A stretch of 64,000 bases of DNA, taken from Liolophura sinensis (taxonomy: Eukaryota > Mollusca > Polyplacophora > Chitonida > Chitonidae). Each line of letters begins with the position of its first letter. Position 1 is the first letter of the stretch. Below are positions 21,546-34,415 of this stretch, piece by piece. The translations under genes were made by a program, and so were the position numbers. The DNA is taken from assembly GCF_032854445.1 (NCBI RefSeq), contig NC_088305.1, forward strand, positions 17,409,717-17,473,716, in the 5' to 3' direction. Under the pieces are notes generated by a model. The model did not search any database and had not been told where the DNA came from. It saw only the letters and a list, made by a program, of their open reading frames with translations.

Positions 21546-24500
21546 ACCCACGTGGTGAAACTATTCAATCATTACATTAGTATATTCAGGTATTGAACTA
21601 ATTTCTAAAACGCAAGTGACGTGTGGTGAATGTAGGAAATGTTACAACACCATACATTTATTACGTACTAATACCATGTTTTTATATATACGTGGACCCC
21701 ACATTTTAAATTTTTAAACTAATTCTGCTTAAACCACGGCTCTAGGAAGCGTGTAATTTGAGTTCAAGTAAAGCCCCCAACTGACCGTATTTCACCGGTC
21801 ACCATGTGTCACTTTTCACACTGTCGCCACAGCTCTGGTCTTACCATCTATGCTATTTCATTTATATTGTCCTTGAAAGAATGGATCAATATGATATAGC
21901 ACTCAATATGAACCCGGCAATATATGGTCGGAAACAACGTCTCCTACAAGAACAAGCGAAAACCTGAAACAGAGGTGATGTTGCGCAGTTTATGCAGAAG
22001 ACAAAAGTTGAGCAAAGAAGCATTCTAGCACAAGATGTCCTATAGCGGTTTAAACCGTGAAGATAATAGCTATGTCAAAGTTTAGAACAGAACAAAAACG
22101 GTCATAATGGGAGAAAGTGCTCGTAACGCATACTTTGTATGTAATGTTAAGATTAACCTGGGAATGGATAAGTGGGTTTTACTGTCACAAAGATTTTGTA
22201 GTGTTGCATTCCCCCAGATCGCCAAACCTTGGCTAAAGTTATATCGAGGGATTAAACAACAATCTTTCATGCACCACACAACCGTCCATTTTGGCTGCCT
22301 ATTATTATAAGATCAGCAGTCTTGACCAGCTAAGCACAATCGCAATTATCATTTCGGGTTACTCCCCTGTAACCTCAATTAAAATATACGAGCAAGATTT
22401 ATGTCATGGCTGTTCTTTCACGATATAGTTGTTTGCTGTTTATTGTGAGCTTTTTTCCTAAATCTCATCTGCGTCCGGTATTTATCACTATCAACAACCT
22501 AACCACGACCAAAACCGATAAGGCATGGTCTTGGGAAGCCATTCAATAGCCGAAAAGCCATAAACTCTTGCCCTCCAAGTCGTCCAATTGGAATAAATCG
22601 CGAACCAAACTCAAAGCAAATTGTCGCCTGGGCGCAAAAATCTGCTGCTAACCTGTCATTTAAATATGTAAAAAAGATATCAAAAGCATCTGGTTACGTT
22701 TTTAATGATTTCTCTGCCAAGAGAAGCGGAATTCACGGCCTTTTGATTTAACAATTCTGTGCAGAGAAGGATAGAGGCTGTTCCTTTATATTTCAAGACA
22801 AAAAGCATCGAATGTGTTAAATGACTAGAGATACATTAGAGGTAATGTTGGAGCTAAGGGCCACGTGGTATATTAAAATTAAGGACGAGTCGATGTATTG
22901 TTATTTTACAGGGGCTACAATGTGGATGTATGCATCGCATACATTGTGCGTCTGTTTAGAGGTAGACAAACAAGAGTTTTCCATTTGACTTCGATATCAC
23001 GAATGTCTCTTTTGATATACGAAGGTCAAAATGTATTCATGGTGTCAGTGGAATTGAAGACTAGTTTTCTTTACTCCCATTTGGATATTCATGCTGATGT
23101 AAACAAACTGTCGATAAGCCAAAATGATCCTGTTATAATAATGTATCTAATCTATGATTAAAGATCTATGGACTTTGATAAGATTGAACCAATTGTCCAT
23201 ATTGAAGTATTCTACTGTCACATTGCCCTTTTTGGGTGGGTATCTTCCGACGTTTTAAACCTTTGCAATAACTAGTTAACACATTCCTTGTTTTTTACCT
23301 GTGTATATTCGTTCTAATTTCACCCCCCCCCCCCCCAATTTCCCATTGCGGTATTTTTCGCTAAACATCTGTCCTATCCCATGTACATGAACCTCGCACT
23401 CGGTCCTTCTTCTCGCCAGGAATAGTAACCATGTGACTGCATGCCTTATTCTTGTTTGGTAGTCTGTCTTTTGTACTTTTCTACTTTTGTACTTAAGGGC
23501 CATATCCAATCGCAAAGTTGCCAATCGATGTAGTTGCTCTAATAGTATGTCTATTTTGAAGAATTCGATTTCTTTATGTCTCCCTTTCCAAAACTAAATT
23601 ATTTCTAACGCCTTCTAGTTGAGATTCGTCTAACCTCATCAACAGGAAAGAAGCCGCTATAGATGTTATCTGCTTGTAAATACGACACTCACCGTGGAAT
23701 GAACATCGAAGGTCAATCCCTCACTAGAGGGACCTTCAGGTGTTTTTGTCGCGGAAGTCTGATTCTCTTCAAACATCCGGGACGCATATACTAGTAACAC
23801 ATGCTTGCGTCTGACATACTGTCACACGGGAGTAAGTCCTATGGCTAGCTAGCCAGTGTTACATTAGCAAGGAGTTTCCTGATGTCAATTTTCCATATCT
23901 CATGATGGATTTACGTAAAGCAAATTTTCGCCCGCGGAATAAATAATGGGAAGACATTTCCCACTGGGTTACGGGCGCAAATTTCATGTTCTTAAAAAAA
24001 CGTTGATTTGAACAGGAAGTAGAACATGCACTGTATGTTTCTCCAAGCAGCTAGTCATGGATGAGATGGCTGCGCATTACATTCAGTACTGCTCGGTCTG
24101 GCGCAAGCAAACGGGAAAGGACGCAGTAGATTTTCTTCCCTTTAGACGCATCAATCTTCCCCGATATGATAAGCAAGGTGAGGCTACATATTGTGAACAC
24201 CAAATCCAAATCATAGAAATAAACAAAATGAACCTTAATCTTAAAATATGTATAACTCACTGACTGGCAGGGTTCTATCGTGTCCTGTTTGACTCGTACA
24301 TTGTCTGGAAATTTCCTTCGATGTTATATGAAAGTGGCAAGGTACGAGTCGCACTAAGTGAAACAATCCCAGGACTTTTTTTTCTTTTAGATGTTCATGG
24401 ATATTCACCACCTGTTTTTGGAGTCCAAAACACACAGCAAACGCCCAGAGACAAATTATAGCACAACAGAAAATATGAAGACAACAACCTGTGCGGGAAT

Positions 24501-24684
24501 TCTTTGTAAACCTTAACAAATCCATGCACATAACATGTTGTTGTTGAACACTACTGAATGTGATAACTCACATACGAACTAGACCTATAAGATTTACATG
24601 TTGTTTATTCTTTATAAACTTTTATCATGTAAATACGAGACTGCCTTTTAGAAATATTTCGAAATGAATAAATTGTATTATGGT
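21546..24684. other. Unassigned non-coding DNA with a poly-C tract
   Basis: About 3 kb with no protein, RNA gene or transposon recognised. A run of 14 C lies at 23323-23336. A short imperfect hairpin, TCCCTCACTAGAGGGA, lies near 23717. Open frames are all under 100 codons and none shows a motif. Confidence 0.5.
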
Positions 24685-25075
24685 TGAATGAATGAATGAA
24701 TGAATGAATGATTATGGCTTAACGACACATCGGCAATATCTCAGCCATCGCGAGAGCAAGTTAAAAACACGAGGTGGTGCAGGTTTTCGATATAGTAGTG
24801 AAAACATCAAACATGAAACAAAAATGTTTGGACATGGTTAAAATCATATAAGAAAAAACCAAAACAGTTAAAACTTGAAAACCATATTTATACAAATATA
24901 TATTATAATTAAAATTTATATCTTATTATAAAGGCCAATAGCCATCAAATAATTTATGACAACATCGCCAGCGATGCTGTCAAACAAATCATATATAGAC
25001 TTGACTGTGTAGGATCTTTGCCAAACATGGGCAAAGTCCACACAGTCAAGCAGGATACGTTTGTATTATGGTTGG
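24685..25075 (-). repeat. SINE-like repeat family 3 with GAAT tail
   Basis: A (GAAT)n run at 24685-24711 is followed by TTATGGCTTAACGACACATC and GGCAATATCTCAGCC. Read on the minus strand this is GGCTGAGATATTGCC...CGTTAAGCCATAA...(ATTC)n, a 3' end I associate with mollusc SINEs. About 24915-25060 matches 15500-15660. It includes an internal inverted repeat, GACTTGACTGTG with CACAGTCAAG. Confidence 0.7.
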
Positions 25076-25917
25076 TAGTTGATCAGTTTCTGCATTTTAT
25101 ATCCAGTTATAAATCTTTACATTACTTTCCAAAAAATCAGTACCTCTTCCGGTATGAAGAATGAATTGCAAAAGACATGTGGCAATCTATATATATTTTC
25201 AGTCACTAAGATAATGCTTCATAGTTCGAGGACAGAACCATAATTTTTCTTCTACATGTTGCCCTTATTGGGCATCTACCAGGCGCCGAAGAGATCTCCT
25301 GTCCACAGTTTGAGTCATCCAAAAGGCAAATAATCATTAAAATTATTAAATCAAAGAAGAGTTTAACTCCAAAGAAAAATGTTTTTTCGGGACCCACTCA
25401 TTTCCGATGGGGTCCTCTCATTTAACCACCTGTGGGTCCCGGGGACTCATTTCAATGAAAACCTATCAACATCACTGATACTAGTTCAGCATTTGGCCAG
25501 AACTTATTTCTCCGGTCATCCAGGAATGCGGGTATGATTTTCTATTTTCACTGACACCAATAAATGTCGTCGAGAAATGGAAAAATCAAAACTCGGACGC
25601 CATGGAATGGGCTAGCACACCTTTTTATCAGCTTAAATGAGTGAGAGGAAGGCGAATGATAGACCATTCTCTAATACTTTTCTCGTCTCCGGTCCTGCCT
25701 TACCTGTTGATCAAAGTTAAGATATATCGTGTCCTGTTTACAGTTAACGTGTAGGCAGAGGTTAAGTGGCGTAAAACAGTCCGAACAAGACTAAACGAAC
25801 CGGCCGATTAAGATCCGATCAGGATGATGCCAAGATACGGGCATGGCACTCACCACATCAAGATTCGGGTAGGATGGTCGGATCGTATCAGTAGGATCGT
25901 ACAAGAGTGCAAGGGAC
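25076..25917. other. Unassigned non-coding DNA
   Basis: No gene recognised. A local inverted pair, GGGACCCA near 25390 and TGGGTCCC near 25433, could form a weak hairpin. Confidence 0.5.
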
Positions 25918-26232
25918 TGCTTCATTGGCCTTATGGTTAAAACGTCTGCCTCATTTGAAGTCGGGAGAGCCGGGATCAAACCTGGGTCGGGTAATACCAA
26001 AGATTAACAATGGTACTTGCTGCTGCGTCGTTTCACACTCAGCACTGAGAGAGCAAGGAAACAAAACTAGTAGGCCCGGTGTGAGTGTATTGTGACTGGG
26101 TGGGTTGTCCTGTCTAGTGTCTCCGGCATGATGCTTAAGTGGCGGTAGCACTTTGTACACACATCTGATAACTCTTCATTATATGACTGAAAAATTGTTA
26201 TGTGCGACGTAAAAACCCAAAGCATACATACA
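25918..26232 (+). repeat. SINE family 2 variant with a different tRNA-like head
   Basis: The head TTGGCCTTATGGTTAAAACG with box B-like GGGATCAAACCT (near 25972) differs from the head at 19423. The body (TCAGCACTGAGAGAGCAAGG, GACTGGGTGGGTTGTC) and the 3' end (ATATGACTGAAAAATTG, GCGACGTAAAAACCC, CATA repeats) are shared with 42859 and 11110. The overlapping open frames are artefacts of the repeat. Confidence 0.85.
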
Positions 26233-27483
26233 TATAAGCATACATACAAGCAGTACTGTACTGCTTGCAACGAGGGCATAAATTTGTAATATTAGGGGTA
26301 GATATGTTTATTACATGTGACACTTGCCACAACGACAACCTTAGACTCATTCAAAAGGGGTTCACTCGTGTGAGCATTGTTATATTCACGGGTGGGGGTA
26401 GTGTAGCTCTACTCTTCTCGGGATACGTATCAACACTCCGGACTTAAAGCCAAACATGACCCAGCGATTTGTGCTCAAGAGCAGGTTAGCTCCGATAACA
26501 AGAGTTAACATTTTATCAAAATTAGCAAACACCAGATTCCAATAGAAAATATGACCAAATAAGCTTGTGCTGTATAAAGAGTACAACCTATTGTGTTCTC
26601 AGATTCTTAAAGTAAAGAGATATCAGTTTTATACTGTGTCTTTCTGGCTTTCTGTAACGATCTACAAGCGCTGGTATACATGAAAACATATTTTTCTTAA
26701 TGCAATTTCGTCCTTTCTTAGCTAATGTCCTGTAAATATCCAAAGCTTTTGTCGACTATATTCATAAAGAAATAGTTTTTCTCGACGGGCGTATTGCGTA
26801 CTGGGAATATGTACAAAAACCAGCAGTCCGTTTAACCCGACATGGTGTAATAAAAAGCTCAGTTTACACAGATAACAGCTTGAAACTTTTTCATGTGCGG
26901 CAGGTATCAGTCTTTCTAAAGTGTTACCAGGTAATGTTTATGAAAAGTGGCCCTGTTTGAAATCCGAGATAAAGAACACAGCAAATATTTACATTGTGAT
27001 GTACCCATACCTTGCGTAAAACCATGCTCATTATCGTTGTGATATTTATACTTCGCCGTTGATGCCTTTGTTCAGCAATGCTAATGTTTGTCGGTTATGA
27101 GGTGTAAACAATTACCGCGAATCAGTTTCAGACGTAATGTATCTGTAAAGCACTTTGATGAATTGTACAACTCTTAAGTGCAATATTATTTTGCGACGCA
27201 TAACTGTAAATTGGAGTTACAAAACGCCATTTGCGAGATGGTCTATATAAAAATGTCCACATGGATAAATCACTGATTCTAAGTCAAATCAACCGAAGTA
27301 AAAAGGTTAGAAAGTCTAGAGATCGCGCAAACATAAACCAAATGATGGAAATAACTCCATCGCATTGCAATATTTAATTTGATAAATAATATGTAAGCTG
27401 AACATGCTCAGTGAACTGGGTCATCTCTGGACAAAGGTGAAACAGCGTCCCGGAGATCGTTGTCCTTATTTTTAATGCGCTCA
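26233..27483. other. Unassigned non-coding DNA
   Basis: No gene or repeat family recognised. ATGAAAAGTGGCCCTG near 26940 recalls the end of the MITE at 17533 and may be a stray end. Confidence 0.45.
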
Positions 27484-27770
27484 AATGGCGTCTTTTCTCA
27501 TGTTTACTAAATCTATTACGTTACTCGAGGCGCCATGCCGGTTAATGACAAGGTACTTTGCAGTTGAAACCTTCAAGACACCTCCCCTTACTGTCACTGT
27601 TACGGGCATAATGGCTCCCCTGGCCAGTATAATGTTGAAAAGTATATACCAGTGTGAAAAAAGCTTTTTTTTTTCAAGAAACACAAATGGCTGTTGGTGA
27701 TGCTGATCAAATTTGTGTTTTACGTAATGTTGGAGAATGGGAAAATGTGCTTCGTTGTCATTGAAAGAAA
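27484..27770. repeat. Dispersed repeat R2, copy 1
   Basis: Blocks shared in order with 40859-41205 include TACGGGCATAATGGC, CCCCTGGCCAGTATAATGTTG, GTGATGCTGA and TTTTACGTAATGTTGGAGAATG. The family is not recognised. The plus-strand 71-codon frame is unsupported. Confidence 0.7.
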
Positions 27771-28235
27771 AGAAATACCAGACCTCAACTTTGTGACGAA
27801 TATGTTGAGTTACTTATACCACATCTTTGTTTCTTACCTTCACCTGTGGTTCTGTCAAAAGCTCTTTTCTCCGACTAGTTCAGGTGTTGAGCGACCACTA
27901 TTAACTGTGAAATTAAATGAAACTTGAATGGTTTCGTGCAGGGACCGGTTACTGGCAACTAGGTTAGTTATTGTTTAAGATCTACAAGTGAGTTGTTCAA
28001 GGCCTGAATTTTATGTCACAGATTAGTTGGGTAATTGCAAACTGGATGTTTCCAAAAGTTTGCCGACGTCAACGGGGATAAATAATCGTAAGGATTGTTG
28101 CTTAGCAACCAAATGCCAATACGGGCGACATCGAGCGTTCATGGCCCAAAGGAAAAAAAAAACAATCAAGCCCCATTTGTTGCTCCGTATTTAACCTAAA
28201 AATGCATATAATTTGTAACCTGCTACTATTTATAT

Positions 28236-28313
28236 CACAACATAATGTCGGCCGCCGTCGTGTAAATGAAATATTTTTGTGTACCGGCGGCGTAAAAAAA
28301 CCAATGAAATAAA
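28236..28313 (+). repeat. SINE family 1, 3' fragment
   Basis: ACATAATGTCGGCCGCCGTC, AAATGAAATATTTTTGTG, GGCGGCGTAAAAAAACC and AATGAAATAAAT: a diverged 5'-truncated copy. Confidence 0.75.
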
Positions 28314-30194
28314 TTATCTGAGTTTTCATCAAGAGAAAGTCTTTGTCGGATACAAAGGAATTCCTTATTGGTAAATAATGTGACACCGAATATTTTTTGC
28401 AATAGTAAATGTAATCAAAGAGAGTCCCCAATTATTCGCCAGACAGCCTCATTCCCATAAAATACTTGTTTTCGGCAAAGATTCCCACATCCTGTGGGAA
28501 TTCCTATTCCACAGCTGCAGGAAGCCACAATTAGATTAAGGTAGAAAAAAATAAAGACTTGTGGAGTACTTTAGTCTGAGCTGGTGCCGGCTACAGGGGA
28601 TTCCCCCAAGAGACAGTGCAGCGAAATAGTTCCATCGACCATTTTTGACATAAGCCAGATCCTTTCCAATGATAAATGTACCAGGGCAAAAATGTACATC
28701 TTTATTTCACTTGCCTGCTTTTTAGCCTATATAAACGGGTATGGATTGGGGACCGCTAAGTTTGGCAGACTGGTTTTTAGCACGGTAAATATTTTTTTTC
28801 AAGACTGGCTTACTGTTCAGAACCAATAAGCCTGATAGATGTTTCGAGTGGTGTTTCAGTATGCATGTGCGTAACGTGTCACACGTGGGAAAAACTAAAG
28901 CACGTGATAATTAATAGCTAGAATACAACATTACAGTTTTCAACAACAGCCCAGATTTCAACCCCAATTCATTTTCGTATAATATATTTTATTTTTCGAT
29001 TTAAACTGTCATCGAACCTATGTAAATTCTCAGATGTCTCAACGAGATCAATAAAATACCTGGATGTTGCTCAACTGTGTGTTACTGACGCGGGTCATAA
29101 CACTTTAGCTCGGTCACGTGGATTTGTTTTTCCGGCAGAGATGAAATCTCGATGATGCATATTGGAAACGCCTTTCTAGCTTATTCGATTCCACGATAAA
29201 TTTTGCTGAACGCCGTATAACAGACACCAAATGTAATTAGTTACGAGCTTAACTTCTTTTCCAAAACCTCGTTTTATACCACTGTTAAAAAGAGTCTACA
29301 ATTGAGCTGGGGTCTAGGAGCATTAGTTAGTTTTCACACATGTAGGTAAGAATTGTTCTAGGTATGTATGTGTATCTCTCCAGTTTTGAACCTGTCATTA
29401 AACTGTAGTAGAAATTTTTGCGCAAAACACCCTTAATTCCAACTGGTCACATTCCCATAACAACTTAGCAAGATTACCGTAGGTGTTGCATAAAGGGTCT
29501 ACAAACACTGGGAGAATAAGTCATATGATGGCTTGACTAGAACGAGTTAACCTTGTTCATGATATTTTGGTAAGTAAAGAAACTGATCCTCCTCCTCGTC
29601 TTAGTTCGTTCATTATAGATTTTACCGCTTCAAGAACTCCACATTCTACCCTTATTTCTAACAGCACCATTCATCATCTTCACCTGGACGCTTTCGGAGC
29701 AATGCGATAAAACAAAACTGTATACTTCGGCATGCCACATTTAATTAAGATACTTGGATTAAAACAGATCCAGTGACAGAACGAACCCATCTCGCTAGCA
29801 CTTTTTTTCGGGGAAAGAATGAAGAAATAATTATCACTCCTGAAAAGGAAAATTGCATCTAATTCAGTATACAAGTACTAACAAACAAACAGCAAGTGTA
29901 TTAAATAAGGTTGAAAAACATTAAATTTATGAAACTGAAAAATATTATTGTTGTTATGTTTGTCTCTTGTAGGTATATAGGTGCTAAGTGAGCAACAGAC
30001 TTGTTATCCATCAAGACTTTATACATGTATTAAAATAAGCTATCCAACCCTCTCAGCTAGAAATGGGCTGCTCTCACTACCTAAGTTTATGGCTATCGAA
30101 GGAGATGCTCAATTGGGCAGAGGCGGGAAATTCTGTGAGACTTATTTACACCAGAGTGTAAATCTATAACAGAGACGGCTCTCTACAACAGAGA
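28314..30194. other. Unassigned non-coding DNA
   Basis: No gene, RNA or repeat recognised in this 1.9 kb; only scattered short open frames. Confidence 0.5.
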
Positions 30195-30480
30195 TTATTA
30201 CCGCCCCTTGTGTCATTCAGAAATGACTTACACCATCCGGAGTCATCCAATGTAACACACTTAAAAAAAACAAACACCTGCAAGAATCTCTAGAGGAAAA
30301 ACCTTAAAGCATGTCCCTCAGTATGGGGATATTGTGTTCCAAAAGCAAGAAGCGACTGAACATTATTTTGTCAACAGAACTTTAGGCTTTTGTAAATCTT
30401 GGAAGATGTATCACACTTGTTGTGGGTTTGGTGCGTCTTAAGAAAGGTTCTCGCTGTATGGGGAACCAAAGACAATAATA
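30195..30480 (+). repeat. Dispersed repeat R3, copy 1
   Basis: This matches, in opposite orientation, 33880-34145. Shared blocks include GGAGTCATCCAA, AATCTCTAG, GGATATTG, AAGAAGCGACTGAACATTAT and AAGAAAGGTTCTCGC. In matching frames both copies show a QEATEHYF/EKEATDHYF-like stretch, so the source may have been coding. I cannot name the family. Confidence 0.75.
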
Positions 30481-31529
30481 CATTGAGGCGAATACTGGTA
30501 TGAACCGTCAGTAAGGCTGAATGGTCAAGGGGCTTTGTCAAATATGTGTGAATATGTTGTACTTTTCAGTGTTAATTTAGACGCATTCCGCTTTACGGTA
30601 CATTAATCACAGCACGAACAATCCCTTGTCAAGAGGTGACAAGTCCTGATATCCCATTACACAGTATGCACTAAATGGTTTATTATACCAAAAAATATGT
30701 ACCAGCTCACTTGGTACTTGAATTCCCCGATTTCGTTCGTCAGTAGTGGTGTTAGAGACCACACAAAGGGAGATAACTGCAGTACATTAAACGCACTTCC
30801 AATGGAAACCAAGAATGGAAACCACTCTTTAAGATGTTGCAATAGTCATGTATACAAGAATTGCATGCCGGTGATATTCCTTAACCATCCATTCATTACT
30901 AGATCCATTTATAAATGTGTATTTACAGTATTGCCAGCAACACCGAAGGGCCTATCCTCTCCACCCTGCACACACCAAAGCTCTAGGTTAATCGCTTTTT
31001 ACGTCTTGCTTAACTTGAAGGCGGTGATCATTTTTCTTCGGAGTCGACCTTTAAGGCATAAGCATGATGCTTCTTATGTAATATGCCACTAAACATCCCT
31101 TGTATCGTCCACATCGTCTACTGTGAGCCAATCTGCATCGTCTATCGGTTCTTCTGCCTAAGGAAATCAGCCCAGTGTCCTCTAAAAGAGATAATACGTG
31201 ACACTAGTCAGTTAATGGCTAGCCTAAGGGTGAGTCCGCTATGTTAATCTGGGTTTATGTAAAACTGTCTTTTCGTCCAAAGCACGATGGACATGAAAAT
31301 CCCGCGATTTACCAACCAGTCCTTTTAAACTGGCAACAAAGAGTAAATGCGGCAAGATTACCAGCTACTAAACATTCGTATTTACATACGCCCCTCGCCC
31401 TGCTTTTAGAAATCTCGCGCGTGGGCTCTTGAACTTGACTGCTTACTCTGTTCATATTGTCTTATGCTTGAAAATTACGTTATTTACAGCCAGACCATGT
31501 TTAAGCATACGAGAAAAATGTTCATGTCT
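30481..31529. other. Unassigned non-coding DNA
   Basis: A 131-codon plus-strand frame (30697-31092) lacks any recognisable domain and is overlapped by a minus-strand frame. I treat it as chance. Confidence 0.45.
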
Positions 31530-31793
31530 GCAACACCGTCAACGACCAGTGAAACCTGGCTACATCACACAAGCTTTGCAGAAATACGCTTGCTAGAATC
31601 GTGAGATGTGTAACCACTCCTTCACATTGCATGATACTGATTTCTTTGCATAAAGTTTTTTTTATACGCCAATATTTGCCACACCATCAGCGACCAGTAA
31701 ACCATACTTACAGCACGTAAACGTTGCAGAGATGATAAGACTATCCCCTGAGAACTGTGAGCTGTGTAACCATCCCTTTCCTTTGCATGAGGT
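31530..31793. repeat. Imperfect direct duplication, about 153-bp period
   Basis: AACACCGTCAACGACCAGTG (31530) and ACACCATCAGCGACCAGTAA (31681) begin two diverged units. Shared inner blocks are CTTTGCAGA/CGTTGCAGA, GTGAGATGTGTAACCA/GTGAGCTGTGTAACCA and TGCATGA. It is an old local duplication with no coding potential seen. Confidence 0.65.
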
Positions 31794-31831
31794 ATTTATC
31801 ATTTTTGGTTTGGAAAACGGCTTTATATTAT

Positions 31832-32509
31832 TGTAGCTTATTTCTTTTAGCCAGTCGCCTATATTCAGCCGTCGGTAAAAAATCTCTAATACTTGCTACC
31901 CGAATTTCCTTTAGTTCAGTGACACATAACAAACTCTACACATCCATATGTTGGAAGTCCTTATTCTTGCAAAGAAAATGAAGTTAGAACGCTTTTTAAC
32001 ATATATATTGGTAAACTTTCATATGCCTTGTTTACACACCAAGAACTCGTCTTTGCTGACTTTATAATTATTCCGAGACATGGGACATCCTAGACAATGG
32101 GCATGGAGACTGATTTGGTTTACAAAAGCTGCACCAACATGCAGTTAGAACCACCTGCATGCAGCGACATAGCCTTCGCTATTGTCTCCTAAAGCTAAAA
32201 TGGTCTATTACAGAATTTCCCGGTCTCCCCATTCTCCAACTTGCCACTTGTTTTTGAATACTAGTATTTATGACGTCGCCCAATTCTAGAAATCGAAACA
32301 GTGCTTATGCAGTTCAACATTATAAAAAATGTTATCAAATTAGAAAAATGGTCTTCATTTCCTTTTCAAGAATATGGACTTTCAACATATCCATGTGTAG
32401 ACATTGTGTTGTTACGCGACACTGCCTAAAAATTATTTTTGTTGCAGGTAACTGATTGTAATTTACAGACAGCTGACTTAAGGCGACTGGCTAAAACAAA
32501 TAGACTACA
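31832..32509. repeat. Segment bounded by about 38-bp inverted repeats
   Basis: TGTAGCTTATTTCTTTTAGC at 31832 onward is the imperfect reverse complement of 32472-32509 (GCTGACTTAAGGCGACTGGC and on); about four fifths of positions pair. The AGGCGACTGGCTAAAA core is exact. The interior, about 600 bp, also holds the dispersed block at 31935-32005. It may be a non-autonomous element, but no target duplication was found. Confidence 0.5.
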
Positions 32510-33385
32510 GCTTTATGCTGTTTATTGTGTGTCATGATCGTATTAATACTTTTTTGCCTGAATTTTTCGATGGTCAGCATTGTCTGAATCGTCCCAAACA
32601 TGTTTTTAGATATTTTGTTTTTTGCTGTAACTCCTTTTCCTGCTGATGTTTCGTTACTCTATGCCTGAGGTAGCCTCTACAAAAGTCTCTACTTTACCTG
32701 TCAACCAAACTATTTTTATAGCTTTCTCACTTATGTGATTTTATTTTGAAATAAATCATCATAGTGAGTGGGACGACGGTTTTATATCTGTCTATCTGCC
32801 TCCTACCACCCGGAAAGCTGAAGAATATACAAATTCAACAAACACACTATAGCTGACAGTGAATCCAAAATAGGCATTTTCCTATCCTATAATATCAGGA
32901 GGACAATTTTTTTCGCCCACACCTTCCGTTACTAAGGAAAACACGTCGTCTGGATTCCGGACCACCTCACAAAATAGTTGGAAAATAGTCAAACTTAACC
33001 ACTGAAACACTACCTCTTGTCAACTTACCTCAGTTAGGATTTTATTCTAACCGTTCCTGTAAATGCTCAAAAAAATTACATGCCCCTTAACTCTATGGTT
33101 TAGACAGTATTATTTTTAAAAAAGCATGCACTGATGTTAACTGCAATTTATTAGACGTCACTGGTTAAGAATTACTCAAAATGCTGGCTTATCCAAGAAT
33201 ACAATTAAAAAACACTACAACATGGAGAGTAACACAAAAACACGCCCATTGAAGACAATGCTATAGATGGCAAACTGTAAGCCTTAGCCGAAATTCCCTG
33301 CCTCACGGACTCTGTTCAAATCTGCAATTCCATATTCTCTATTTGGAATTATTTACAGTCTCACATTGGAGGTCCTGTAAACCTA
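32510..33385. other. Unassigned non-coding DNA
   Basis: No gene or repeat family recognised. Confidence 0.5.
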
Positions 33386-33588
33386 GTTCGCTGTGAGTTC
33401 AAGTTCAGCCCATGCTGGGCCCCCTCTCCGTCCGTACATGGGAAGGTCTGACAGCAACCTGCGGATGCTCGTGAGTTTACTTCAGGCTTTGCGCGGTTTC
33501 CTCCCACCATCGTGCTGGCCGCCGTCGTTTAAGTGAAATATTCTTGAATACAGCGTAAAACACCAATCAAATAAATAAATAAATAAAT
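33386..33588 (+). repeat. SINE family 1, body with tail
   Basis: It starts inside the tRNA-like head (TTCGCTGTGAGTTCAAG, box B region), continues through CCCATGCTGGGCCCCCTCTC, ACCTGCGGATGCTCG and CCACCATCGTGCTGG, and ends in AAATAAATAAATAAATAAAT. A possible short target duplication is TGTAAACCT before and TGTAGACCT after the copy. Confidence 0.88.
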
Positions 33589-33879
33589 GTAGACCTGGAC
33601 TCGGTGGGATGGACCATTTTGTCACTTTGGAAACTCCGTCAATGATCTGGGAGAGTTCATCACGGCAATATCGCTTCCTCGTAAATTAATATTTACTCAC
33701 TGGTTGCGTACATATGTAGTATAGAGTGGATAGTTATGGAATACCACTTATATACAACATGCAGGATTACTATACCTCAAAGAATAAATGGTTTCCATTT
33801 GTCAATACACGATCACGGGATATTACCCAAAAAATTATGTACAAAAACAACGCGCTTAAGCGAAGTCAGGCTCAGCAAG

Positions 33880-34145
33880 CACGTGCCTGGCTCCCATAAA
33901 GGGCGAGCCTTCTTTAATACACCGCAAATCCACAAAAGGTCTACCCAAGGCGAAGGTTCTGGTGGCAAAATAATGGTCAGTTGCTTCTTTCTCTTGCAAC
34001 CCAATATCCCATTCTTAAGAGAAATACCTTAAGCTTATTCCCCTAGAGATTTTTGCCGGTGGCCTTTGTAAGTGTGTTCTGTTGGATGACTCCATTTGAT
34101 GTTAGCCACTTCTGACTGACGCCACAGGGGATGCTAGCTTCTTCT
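33880..34145 (-). repeat. Dispersed repeat R3, copy 2 (inverted)
   Basis: Reverse-complement partner of 30195-30480. In one minus-strand frame it gives GVSQKWLTSNGVIQQNTLT (about 34125-34070), and in another EKEATDHYF. Together with copy 1 this suggests an old protein-coding source, not identified. Confidence 0.7.
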
Positions 34146-34415
34146 GCGGTAGAAGGCCAGGTTAAACATGCTGGTGTAATGTTGTGTTAGAGGAGCGTTA
34201 GAGAACTTGCCATGGCCATAAACTTACGTATGGGGAGAGCAATTTCAGGGGCAGGGGGTGGGGAAAATGAAAAGAGCTTGAAAATTATACATTTAATGCT
34301 ATAAATTTACAAGTGTAGTGAAACACAGGCAATTTTCTTTTTCAGGAGGGATTAGTTATTACTTCATTTCTTTCCAGAGGAAAAATCTGTTAACGAGAAA
34401 TGGGATGGGTTACTA

